A DNA stretch of 64,000 bases from Gonocerus acuteangulatus (taxonomy: Eukaryota > Arthropoda > Insecta > Hemiptera > Coreidae). The position numbers were made by a program, and so were the translations under genes. The stretch is taken from the NCBI GenBank assembly GCA_946811695.1, contig OX328124.1, positions 34,308,203 to 34,372,202 of the forward strand, given 5' to 3'. Position 1 is the first letter of the stretch, and each line of letters opens with the position of its first letter. Under the pieces are notes generated by a model, which was given only the letters and a program-made list of their open reading frames with translations, ran no database searches and had not been told where the DNA came from. Below are positions 55,601 to 64,000 of the stretch, in pieces.

Positions 55601-55830
55601 CAACCCATCATAAGAAGGGAACTCACATTTTTGTTATTATTTAGGCTGAAATAAAGTAGTTTCACGAAAAGCCGAGTTTGGGTACTAATAGCTCAGAATT
55701 ACCATACATTATTTGATGCGTCATCTAGTCATAGATAAAAAGTTTGCTTTTTTCGTGTACTGATAAGATATTTTTATTTGTTTTCTAGGGCGGAGGAGGT
55801 GACCCCCCTGCTCCACCACATGCTTTATAA
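49525..55830 (+). CDS. SMIM14: SMIM14 homologue, small integral membrane protein (97 aa, 4 coding exons)
   Basis: Coding exons are 49525-49590, 49664-49712, 49798-49934 and 55789-55830. All junctions are GT-AG and the 294-nt product is in frame. The protein starts MSEDLCENIWSHEMAMRRLL, continues LRQSQSQCNDIECFQP, has one membrane segment at about residues 48-65 (FMMITLCWMVVAFLLYFM), then RPSS and a C-terminal GGGGDPPAPP. Vertebrate SMIM14 has about the same length and the same blocks: SHE-AMRRL, LRQSQS-C-D-EC, a single transmembrane helix, L-RP and DPPAPP. That family is a single-pass protein reported at the endoplasmic reticulum; its molecular role is poorly known. The last intron is 5.85 kb and full of repeats. 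An AATAAA at 55909-55914 is a likely poly(A) signal. Confidence 0.92.
50632..50675. repeat. 44-bp palindrome in SMIM14 intron
   Basis: CAACTCGCTAAAATTAATAG and its inverted copy around GAATTC, with one mismatched pair. Confidence 0.85.
50885..50922. repeat. (TA)n microsatellite
   Basis: TA run followed by CATA repeats to about 50950. Confidence 0.95.
51004..51539. mobile_element. Foldback element with degenerate hammerhead-like ends
   Basis: The left arm (AGCAGTCATGGAATAGTTGG, CATCAATAGGATTTTTGTAA, TTGGCTACTCTTCGGTAGCC) is inverted at the right arm (GGCTACCAAAGAGTAGCC, TTTTTACAAAAATTGTATTG, ACTATTCCGACTGCT). Arms are about 95 bp. The right arm has CTGACAA, a GGCTAC/GTAGCC hairpin, then AAAAC, a degenerate form of the CTGANGA-stem-GAAA order. 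A 79-codon frame between the arms (51094-51333) has no recognised domain. Confidence 0.7.
51650..51975 (+). repeat. Penelope-type end with hammerhead-like core
   Basis: CTGAAGA at 51903-51909, hairpin GCATC-AAAGTG-GATGT, then GAAA at 51927-51930 and an A-rich end. It resembles 5703-5728 (ATGCGAAAC, GTAG-G--ATTTTAATAAA). Confidence 0.55.
52566..52628. repeat. (TA)n microsatellite
   Basis: Pure TA run of about 60 bp in the SMIM14 intron. Confidence 0.95.
52769..52862. repeat. About 19-bp tandem repeat, 5 copies
   Basis: TTATTTTATAAAGATTC/ATC units in tandem, ending in a T-run. Confidence 0.9.
52863..53996. other. Intronic sequence with one inverted partner segment
   Basis: 53845-53935 is the inverted partner of 54212-54310. 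The open frame 53731-53934 and the minus frame 53087-53275 show no family I recognise. Confidence 0.5.
53997..54328. mobile_element. MITE with GGCCCGGTGCACACTGA ends
   Basis: Left GGCCCGGTGCACACTGA, right inverted TCAGTGTGCACCGAGGCC. The interior has repeated TTTCATGAAA-type words (TTTCATGAAATTCGT). Positions 54212-54310 are an inverted copy of 53845-53935 just outside the element. Target duplication not clear. Confidence 0.7.
54575..54722 (-). repeat. R-A terminal fragment
   Basis: The 100-bp block (CACCGTTATTTTCGG, AGGGGTTCTGAAACGCG, CGGCACTTCCGGATTG) and hairpin GGGTTCCTCCCTATGGGGG ending ACCGCGCTAA. The TA tract is reduced to ATATA here. Confidence 0.85.
54723..55788. other. SMIM14 intron, nothing recognised
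   Basis: AT-rich. The 78-codon minus frame at 55076-55312 has no recognised domain. Confidence 0.45.
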
Positions 55831-56934
55831 ATGCATTTAATATATTGAAGGTTTGAATATAGGTGTTGGCTGCTCTTTCACATCACAAAAATTGTATTTT
55901 GAATTCCAAATAAAACACTTTTAGCCTTTCATTCTCTTGTTTTATTATGACACAGACAAATGTTATTATAATAAAATGGACCATTTAAAAATTACTGTAA
56001 ACGTATTCTATAAGTATCGTTTTATGTGTAATATTTTATTGTTTATTTTAATCAACGTGATCATATGTGATATAATAATTATGCACTTATATGCTTTTAA
56101 CCGCTACTGAGAGAACATTAGTTGATTCCCATTTATGTTAGTTCCTTATATATTTTGTAAATACCAAAAATATTTCCTTTTTATCTTCGTACGTTTATAA
56201 ATATGTTATATTTTAGAGATAAACTTTTCAAGAGGAGGGTAGCTTATGTTTTTGTTTATATTTTGCTTGTTATCGTTGAATGTTATATAGGTTTGTTTTT
56301 TCCCTCCTTAACTCGAGAACTTATTTTTAAAACATTATAAGTTTTCTTCTAAGACAATACTTGTACCTATTTGCAGCATGTGATGTATATATGTGTACTT
56401 CAAAAAGACTTTAAATTGTTAAATATATATTATAAAATGATCATTGAATGTTGTCCTTACAAATAAATATTATTAGTACTTTATACTTAACCTGTTTACA
56501 TGTATAATTGTATTACGTTGTGTAGGTGGAGAGAATACATAAAATTTTAATGTTTGTTTATAATAATGTACATAAAAAACATTATTATATAGTTATCATG
56601 TAATATTATTGCTTTTATTAAATATATTATGAATCTCTATATATTCTTATGCCCCAGAAAACTTTATACGTTATACTAAATTCTTCCTTTCTAAATATTT
56701 CATGAACTATCCTGTGAAATGATGATTTTCCTACTAGTTTCATCAAGAAAACTACAGTGTAAGAACCTTACTCAGCAGATTGTAGCTGTTTCAAATATCG
56801 AAGGTTGTACATAGTTGTTTGTCTGCTAAGTAATAATCAGTCCCAGTATCTGATTCTTGACCATAAGGCGCATTAGAGAGATAGTGTCGTAAGTACCATG
56901 GTCCAGCCGCCTGATTTTTCCTTTGCAGGAACCC
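55831..56934 (+). other. SMIM14 3' UTR and downstream AT-rich DNA
   Basis: The likely poly(A) signal is at 55909-55914. Beyond it there is no feature I can support. Confidence 0.5.
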
Positions 56935-57107
56935 ATTAATTAATTAATTAAAGGCTGGGTAAGCCTAGGGACGATCTGGGACCCTAAATACAACTCTCGA
57001 ACGACGACACTATAAAATAAAAATCTTTAGTGCACCCTCCGGTTTTGAACTCGGATCGTCCAGTTCATTAGTCGAGTGCTCTACCACTGAGCTAACCTCG
57101 CCCCCCT
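56935..57107 (-). mobile_element. tRNA-derived SINE
   Basis: On the minus strand: GGGGCGAGGTTAGCTCAGTG with a complete A box (TTAGCTCAGTGG), then GATCCGAGTTCAAAACC (B-box-like), a T-rich link, and a body ending TTTAATTAATTAAT. The tRNA-like acceptor strands do not pair (GGGGCGA against GGTGCAC), so it is not a working tRNA gene. The head matches the relic at 20215-20450. Confidence 0.8.
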
Positions 57108-57399
57108 AAGTAATTATGCTCTTACAAAAAAAAAGTAAAAGCCTCACGACTTCAAAATCAAAATTGCATGGGATTTAACTTACTACTGCAGATCAAAAAA
57201 GTTTTTTTTTTGTGTGTGTGTGTAAATAATTGTTTGGATAATCCCTTTACATTATTTATAGTATTTTATTTGATTAAGCCAACATTTTGTATTGAATTTT
57301 AGACCTGAAAAGATTTTATGTTTTAAAAATAATTCAAATTCTAGGTCTTTGATTAGATACGTTGTTAACTTTAGTAATATTTCAATTTTTGAAAAGTGG

Positions 57400-57670
57400 C
57401 CCTATTAAATCCACTTAATATATATCTCTTTCAATATGGTTGCATTAGTTTTCCTAAGTAAGAAAACCTATAAAAAGGGTACTCACAAGTATATTAACTC
57501 GAAAACTTAAGCATTATGATTTTTTCTATGCTTATTTTGCCCAAAATAACATGTTCCGGTGGACAGATACTGCTGGTTAACGAACTTGACCTTTCAAATT
57601 AGACAAACAATTTTTGTACCAAATTTCATAAAAATCAAACAATTATTCAACCTGTGAGAGAGCAAACAGA

Positions 57671-57701
<31 letters not shown>

Positions 57702-57800
57702 CATACACAAATGCGTATATAAATAAATATACATATAAATTTGAACCCCTGTTATTTTCGTGATCTATGGGATCTGAAATGTGAAATTTTCAAGTCAGCA
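57400..57800 (-). repeat. R-A fragment with (TA)n
   Basis: Inverted R-A words (TGCTGGTTAACGAACTTGAC, CCAAATTTCATAAAAATC), a TA tract at 57676-57700, then a diverged 100-bp block (TTATTTTCGTGATCTATGG). The terminal hairpin is missing. Confidence 0.75.
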
Positions 57801-58287
57801 CAAATGCTGGACTCAAGCTATTAGCCCAGACTGGTTACTCCTCTTCTGTTCATACAACTTTTCTGATATACTGGGTATTTTGTTTTATGAAATGATCAGC
57901 TTTCCTAGAATAGTTTTCTATGTCCTCAATACCAGAAGTTATTTGCTTCCGACCCAACACTCCAAATAACAAATGAATTGCCTAGTATAAGTATACTGTG
58001 TCTCCCAGGCAGAAAACAAAGATTATTACTAGTATCAAAGACCCTTTTCACATATTCCGTGCAAAAGTTCCTTACCTGAGTTACCCCCATCATCAAGCGA
58101 GTTTTCCTATGACTGTTCAATATTTTAAACAATTTATTATTTATTTTCAACAAAATAGGCACTCCCTATTGGTGTCATTGATCTAATCAGACTTTTTTCC
58201 TCAAATATTTAGGTTAATTTCAACTTTTATCTACTTGAAAGCCATGGATGCTTGAGTAAAACAGTAAATAATACTTAAATAACCGGC

Positions 58288-58312
58288 ACTAATGGCCTGG
58301 ATGTTGATGCGC

Positions 58313-58376
<64 letters not shown>
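58288..58376 (+). mobile_element. SINE 3' end with 60-nt poly(A)
   Basis: GGCACTAATGGCCTGGATG and TTGATGCGCTGT followed by about 60 A. The tail matches the shared SINE tail of 8808 and 61262 (GGCGCTAATGGCC, GGTGCGCCG). No head is present. Confidence 0.7.
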
Positions 58377-58378
<2 letters not shown>

Positions 58379-58716
58379 TATGGCATAAACTTAAAAATAG
58401 ATGGCATAAATTAGAACAGCAGTTTAACATTCAATTCTTAGTTTGTATTGGAGAATACAATTTATTTTATAAAATCAAATCTAGCTAAAATGATTTTGTT
58501 AAAAAATAACTTCATTTGAATGCATTTTAATAAAAAAATAAGTCAAATGTAATGGAATGTTTATCTTCTCAATCTAATATATACACATGACATTTTTCAT
58601 GTTTTATTTCCATGTACATTTTTTAATTTATAGAACTCATCAATACCAAATATTTTATATTCATATAACATCTTTGATTTTTACAATATAATTTTATAGA
58701 TAAGAATTCTTTTTCA

Positions 58717-58976
58717 TTATGTGACAACTCCTGCAGCTTCAATTTTATAAGGAACAGATCCAGAAGTTAAATGAGGTGCCGAGAGAAGATAGAATGTTCT
58801 TTCTCTTTCAGCAGTCATTCTTAGTTGAAGTTTAGTAGTTACTAGATTTGCCCAGGCCAAGCCTAAAGCAGGAATGGTATTACCTGTATCTATGGCGTCA
58901 GTGACCTGTAAAAAAATATCAAAGGCTATTAATATTGAGCTTTCCTGACCATCTTATTTAGTCTTCTGTGTTTTCT

Positions 58977-59032
<56 letters not shown>

Positions 59033-60651
59033 CAAATAAATTTTAATACCAAAGTACTTACAAGTAATTGAAAGAAAAGTAATTCAGGCAAATACCTGCA
59101 TTAAGAAAGGCACCGCAACCAACACCTACTACTAACTTATTTTTTTTTGCTAGTTATTTCTAACACTTCTTACTTTCAGTCAAAGTTTGCAATAGATAGC
59201 ATTCATATTTGAATTTTTTATTTATAAAGTTCATTAAAAAAGAAAGAAAAAACACATAAAATTTACATTATCAGTTTTTACTAATTACAGATGTACCTTA
59301 ACCTGTATAAGTAATTTGTTCTAAAGGAGCTGTGATAGGTTGAATTTCCTTATATGTAAATTTACAGCAAATTGTCGATCTTTGTTTGATAACCTTTTTA
59401 ATAAGAAACTGGTTAAGAGTTCCTAAAAGTGTATTATTCGTGTTATCTTTAAGGATCAAAATCATTTAAAAAAAGAAAAGTGTTAATCATTTGCAACCAT
59501 ATTCTTGTTGGAGTCCTTTTTAAATAAAATCATAAATTTCTTTTTGGAAAAGTAACTAGGCTTGGGATCCAATCCTTCTTCTCTTTCGTTTATTTCCTAA
59601 TCATTTGTTTATATCAAAACCTCGTTCCTTAGAGGCTGCTTGTATTTCCGGAGAGAATTGATGATATGAGATGTATATCGTGCATTAATCAAAACTGACA
59701 TGGATTTCAATTTAATGGGAATCACAAATGGCGCTGATACCAAATTGAATTCACCAATATTGAGCTCTTAAAGATGCTTAAATGAGATACCACAGAGTAT
59801 CCTGGCTTTGCATGCTAGAACTCTTTTATAATGAAATTAAGACATCAATATCAGTGACAAAAAGAATTAAAGTCAAATAAAATGACTTCATATTTATTTT
59901 TCAAAATATTTCTTTGAACAACTCATAATTACTTAACCTAAGGTTCATCTGTATTTATAAAATAGATTCAAATAGTATGCCAATCCTTATAGACATCATG
60001 GTCAATATTCAAGAATTATGCTTAATATTATTCAAGAATTATACCCTTACACCTAAATGTGTGTCCATAAACCATTCATGATATATAAATAAAATAGTAC
60101 GAGTACAATTATAATATAAACTCCAGTGTTTCTAAATACAGATTATGTTAACCAACACATTTTTGTATGTACAAGGACAACAAGTTATATGAATATTATG
60201 ACATTCAATAAAAATAAATCAAGTCAATTAAAAAGTTTACCTGATTAACACACAGAACAGCAAGCCCAAAATGTTTTGCTATTTTGTGCATTTGAGTGCC
60301 AATTTCCCTTAAGTCTTTCGCCCTTGAAATAGATTGCGTAATAGTGTACTCTCCACGAAAAACTGCTGTGATAGAATCTATCACTAGCAGGCCAATATGA
60401 TTTTTTTCAAGCATTTTTGGCAGTCGGATATACAAACATTCTTTTAAACTTTCCTGAAAAGCAAGTCAATAATAACAATTTTTTTTCAATAATGGACCTT
60501 GCCAATAAAACAGATAAGAATGTTTTATAGTCTGTATAACAAGTCTATTTTTTTATTAGAACCATAAACATGCGAAGGGTACTATTAAAAAAACACTAGC
60601 TGGAATTGCATCACCTTAGCGTGGTTCTATAAATTGCTCATTTATGATATA

Positions 60652-60716
<65 letters not shown>

Positions 60717-61849
60717 CATTTGATTTATTTATTTATTGACTATGATGACGTTCCACGTCATTGGCGAAGTAGCATATTTTTCCTTTTTTTGAGTTGGCAC
60801 AGCTTTTTACATTTGAAAAAAAAATGGTCTGAGGAGATGTGTATCAACTGTAAGAACTTGAGAAATAAGTTTTTAGCATGAATTGTCAACAAAAAATATT
60901 GTTTCATAACCCATGGATTACAAAAGAATAATGTATTTACATTTGAAAAAAACATTGTTCTTTTGTCATCCATGGGTGATGAAACAACAATATTTTTTGT
61001 TGACAATTAATGTTAAAGACTGATTTCTCTCATAAGACTGAAGTTCTTATAGGAAGATACACATCTCAGAACAATTAATTCCATCCCTCTCGTTTATTTT
61101 TCTTTAATATAATTCAGACTCACAATTGTTGCTGCAATTCAAACTTGTTAACTTCTTGCAGTTTTTTTTAGATTTTATATATCAATTATTGTGCATAAGC
61201 TGCTGAGGCCATGAGCACAAAGTTTTTTTTAGACTACATATTTTTAATGTTTAATGTTATTTTTAATGTTTCGGCGCACCAAAATCTGGGCCATTAGCGC
61301 CGACATCCACAGTGCAGCGAGGAATTTTCTCAACAAGCCGTGAGATGAAAAAATTCCTGCCGCTGGTGGGACTTAAGCCACTAGTCCAAGATCTGATTCT
61401 GATAGCTACAAGATCTGATCATGAAGCAATATTTTAAAAACAGAAGTTATTTTTTTTTTTTTTAAATTCTTTATCTAATTCGATACAATACTTACAACAG
61501 TGGCGATATGCACAACAAAAATATTGTCACTGAAGTTATGATGTTGTGGTGCTTTGTTATTGAATGTCTTTCTTGGAAAGTGTTCAAGAAGTTGCTGAAG
61601 TCTCGGTGAAGGAAATCTGTCCTCCGTACAAATATATACAGCACCACGCCCTAAACCACCTTCCTCTATTGGGTATTGAACCGTTATTGAATATTGAAGA
61701 CAAAACTGTGTTTTACCTAAAACAATTTTAAAATATTGAACAATAATAAACTAATTGACTCTTTTTAAATGAATGAGTTAATCCAAAATCTCTACCAGTG
61801 CCACTCTCCCCAGATAATTCTGTTATACCTCTTGTGGGAATACCACCTC
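58717..61849 (-). CDS. XRCC3: XRCC3 homologue (RAD51 paralogue), C-terminal part, 4 exons
   Basis: Exons in transcript order are 61849-61796, 61716-61496, 60453-60241 and 58905-58717, the last including the stop. All introns are GT-AG and phases match. The joined frame gives GGIPTRGITELSG, Walker A GESGTGKTQ spanning the first intron, then QYP-EEGGLGRGAVYICTED, RLQQLLEHFPR, Walker B GLLVIDSITAVFRGEY, ARAKD-like SRAKDLREIG, LAVLCVNQVTDA, LGLAWANLV and LSAPHL with a short tail. Human XRCC3 shares GITELAG, GAVYICTED-FP--RLQQL, VIDS-A-FR-E, LCINQV, WAN and LSAPHL. XRCC3 pairs with RAD51C and promotes RAD51-dependent strand exchange in DNA break repair. About 224 residues are present. The N-terminal exon or exons (about 100 residues) were not found up to 64000. 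Confidence 0.95.
58980..59030. repeat. (TA)n microsatellite
   Basis: TA run in the last XRCC3 intron. Confidence 0.95.
59040..60240. other. XRCC3 last intron, nothing recognised
   Basis: AT-rich with no ORF over 60 codons and no repeat I can name. Confidence 0.5.
60655..60712. repeat. (TA)n next to a degraded R hairpin
   Basis: TA run preceded at 60598-60625 by AGCTGGAATTGCATCACC and TTAGCGTGGTTC, a degraded form of the R-A end (CAGGAACTGCGTCATC, TTAGCGCGGTTCC). Confidence 0.7.
60825..61073. mobile_element. Palindromic element in XRCC3 intron
   Basis: Arms of about 115 bp: GAGATGTGTATCAACTGTAA, GAATTGTCAACAAAAAATATT, CCATGGATTACAAAAGAATAA, inverted at TTCTTTTGTCATCCATGGG, AATATTTTTTGTTGACAATTA, GAAGATACACATCTC. 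It is non-coding. The 82-codon minus frame across it is a by-product. Confidence 0.8.
61262..61435 (-). mobile_element. SINE with the shared tail
   Basis: On the minus strand: ACTAGTGGCTTAAGTCCCAC, CAGCGGCAGGAATTTTTTC, CGGCTTGTTGAGAAAATTCC, then GGCGCTAATGGCCCAG and GGTGCGCCGAAAC. The tail matches that of the 5S-derived SINEs, but the head is different and only weakly tRNA-like. Confidence 0.65.
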
Positions 61850-62119
61850 CTGGAAAAAAAAAAGAAAAGTAGTTGCACTCTTTTTTTTACATAAAAATGA
61901 TCAAAGAATTTTTAAATATATGATGAATTCATTTAATGTTCAGAGGATTACTTGGAAGATCTTCTAGATAAAAATGATAATTTGAGGGGACAGGTGGCTA
62001 GATAAGCACGCCTTTCTCAACCCGAACCCATCTTAATACTATGTTTTGGATTTGTTTAAATTGTTGGCATTAAATATTTTTAAAAGTCTCATGTTGTAAG
62101 GATGAATTCTCACACATAG

Positions 62120-62285
62120 GCCAAAATATGGTGTGAGTGGATCCCAGGACACAAAAAAAGGAATAGAGGAAGACCCAAAACAAGATGGAGAGATGACTTT
62201 GTGAACTGAGTGGTAGATGGTTGGTCTACAGTGCCCAGCGACAGGAAAAAATACAAACAGAACACCGATAGAAACTAGTCTTATA
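62120..62285 (+). pseudogene. Non-LTR ORF2 C-terminal fragment
   Basis: Plus-strand translation reads WIPGHKKRNRGRPKTRWRDD, then a stop. RGRPKTRW-DD is the conserved end block of RTE-type and related insect ORF2 proteins. Only about 25 codons are clear. Confidence 0.6.
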
Positions 62286-62899
62286 GAATCAATAAACAAA
62301 AGACATAAAAGTAGTAGAATTGAACATAAACGCTAAATAATTATTAAAAACATTTATTTGTTAAATTGAGTTGAATCTGAACAGGCTTTACATATATCCT
62401 TTACTATGTGCTTTGGAGATGGGAAAATCCTACCTAGACCATGCCAACTTTCCCCTAAGCGGCACTATTTAGTTGAATGAACTTTAATTAGAGGAGAAAT
62501 ATATACAGAGTGACCATAGTTCTTTCAGTTGTAGGTTGTAAATTGGGTAATTAGGTATTATGATATTATATTTTAATGTTAATAGATATTTAAGGTATAT
62601 TTTTTAAATTAGTTAATAGTTGATTCCAAACTTGTTGACAGAGGAAACACTTCATCCAACATTGGACTGTTCCATGCTTGAAAGTGATGGGAGATTCAGG
62701 TTTCAAACCACCATTTAAGGATGGGAATCAATTATCCAGAGGAAGATTCGTCACTGATTCTGAATTCTTTTTTAATTCTGTGACTAATCTTCAACTATTG
62801 GTAGTTTAAATAGCTGATTGATACCTTGTAGATGATCCTCATCTATTACGTGGCTCTAGTAATGGAAGGGTCGGCTACTTTTCTTTAGGCTGTGCTTAT

Positions 62900-63810
62900 T
62901 TTTAGGCTCCTGGAGTAGGACTTCATCCCCCAGTAAAGGACTTTGTCAGAGAGATTCAACTGGCTTGGCTCATTTTCAATTTGGCACTGGAATCTGTAGT
63001 TAGGAAGGCAGAGATAAAAGTTGGAGGGACAATCTTTGGTAGACTGGTACAGTATCTGGCCTATCGTTGCGCCCTCTCTAGGGATGTCACTAAAGCATAT
63101 CATGCTCTGGTAGGCCCTGCAAGGAAACTTGGCCTTGAGGTGAATGCAGACTAGACAAAGTGCCTGGTTAGGTAGGAAGATCCCAGGCTGGGAGAAGTTG
63201 ACAGATAGGGGGTGTATGGCTTTTCGAAAGTGACTGAATTTATCTATTTCAGGTCACTCATGACAAGTATCAATAAACCAGATCCGGTTCAGATTTTTGA
63301 ATGCATACCTTATCCAGAAAGACTAAGCTCCACTTATACAAAAAAAAACTAATTCACCCTGTCTTTTTGTATGGCTCCGAGTCTTGGACAACCTCTCAAT
63401 CCTGTGAGCACGATCTCATGGTTGTTTATGAGAAAGATTTTGTGGAGGTTTCGTGGGGGCAGACAAGTAGCTGGACAATGGAGGCATCGTACAAACCAAG
63501 ATTTGGTTGGAATGTTTGGAGAGCCAGACAAACTCCGGTTAATAAAATTGAGTTGACTGAGGTGGGCTGGACATGTTGCAAGAATGGTAGAAAGTGACAT
63601 TCCGAAAAAAAAACTCCTCACTGAACCTGTCTATGGGACCCGAGGAAGAGGAAGACCAAGACAATGGTGGTCTGACCGTGTGGCGGAGGATGCTAGATCT
63701 ATCCTGGGTGTCAGAAACCGGATGGCCTCAGCACAAGATAGATACAATTGGAAGAAGCTGTTGGAGGACACCAAGACTCAATATTGGGTTGTAGCGCCGT
63801 GGTAAGTAAA
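62900..63810 (+). pseudogene. RTE-like non-LTR ORF2 C-terminal part, frameshifted
   Basis: Fragments in all three frames follow the usual order. NLALESVVRKAEIKVGGTIF and VQYLAYR mark the RT active-site region, with YADD lost. GLEVNAD-TKCLV, KVTEFIYFRSLMTS, RKTKLHLYKKKLIHPVFLYG and SESWT come next, then GRGRPRQWWSDRVAEDARS and LGVRNRMASAQDR. These match RTE-type ORF2 after the active site. Several frameshifts and stops make it a dead copy. It lies antisense to XRCC3, possibly within an upstream intron. Confidence 0.85.
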
Positions 63811-63874
63811 TCTTCGGCTCTATTGATATTTTAAACATCTCAATAGATCCCTTGTAATAAATGATCCTTTCGTC

Positions 63875-64000
63875 ATAATGTAGCCCTTGTAATGGAAGGG
63901 TCGCCTACTTTCCGTTAGGCTGTACTTATTTTTAGGCTCAAGAAAGTGCACCTAGGGATGCAAATCATAGACCCATTTCTATAAATTGTTGTTTATGTTA
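63875..64000 (+). repeat. Repeat shared with 62855-62915
   Basis: GTAATGGAAGGGTCGCCTAC, GTTAGGCTGTACTTATTTTTAG occurs here and, slightly diverged, at 62862-62913. What follows (AGGGATGCAAATCATAGAC) resembles the degenerate Penelope-type end at 5703-5740. The two copies bracket the RTE-like relic. Confidence 0.6.

Noticed and set aside
57030..57107. A functional tRNA gene on the minus strand
   Set aside because: A and B boxes are present, but the acceptor strands do not pair, and the head continues into a SINE body shared with 20215-20450.
61850..62000. N-terminal exon of XRCC3
   Set aside because: A short candidate near 61940-61970 with AG and GT borders gives no sequence resembling the expected GCP-LD---GGG region.

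Overview
The window is AT-rich eukaryotic nuclear DNA, most likely from an insect or another arthropod. I infer this from two intron-containing host genes, Jockey-like, R1/LOA-like and RTE-like non-LTR retrotransposons, a DUF4780-type ORF1, Penelope-like elements, many short hAT-type elements with 8-bp target duplications, and 5S- and tRNA-derived SINEs. I cannot name the species. There are no bacterial operons, CRISPR arrays or prokaryotic features.

Only two host genes can be supported. A SMIM14 homologue lies on the + strand: four coding exons between 49525 and 55830 encode 97 aa, with a probable non-coding first exon before 49278. The 3' part of an XRCC3 homologue (RAD51 paralogue, homologous recombination) lies on the - strand: four exons between 58717 and 61849 carry Walker A and Walker B. 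Its N-terminal exons were not found and may lie beyond position 64000. The two genes converge, with stop codons about 2.9 kb apart.

The rest is repeat-derived or unassigned, region by region. 1-2570: 5' half of a Jockey-like element (- strand). 2602-3645, 24125-25027 and 46226-46994: three copies of a non-coding family (R-B here). 22030-23805 and 34850-37390: long copies of a related family (R-A), with fragments elsewhere. 9695-10340: a hAT-type MITE holding a 333-bp near-perfect palindrome of Penelope sequence. 17834-18837: a 1004-bp hAT-type element with a perfect 8-bp duplication. 27040-29941: a hAT-type MITE split by a tandemly duplicated Penelope-like element. 32641-33510: a 5S-derived SINE split by a hAT remnant. 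34621-37975: a TIR element carrying R-A and a nested MITE. 40903-46206: a TIR/foldback element with an internally deleted R1/LOA-like retrotransposon inside it.

The strongest second-look items are: the modular R-A/R-B/R-C families, which carry hairpin ends and internal (TA)n tracts; Penelope-type foldbacks with hammerhead-ribozyme-like cores in several sequence families; and a 3' tail shared by SINEs with different heads. All assignments come from reading the sequence. No database search was run.
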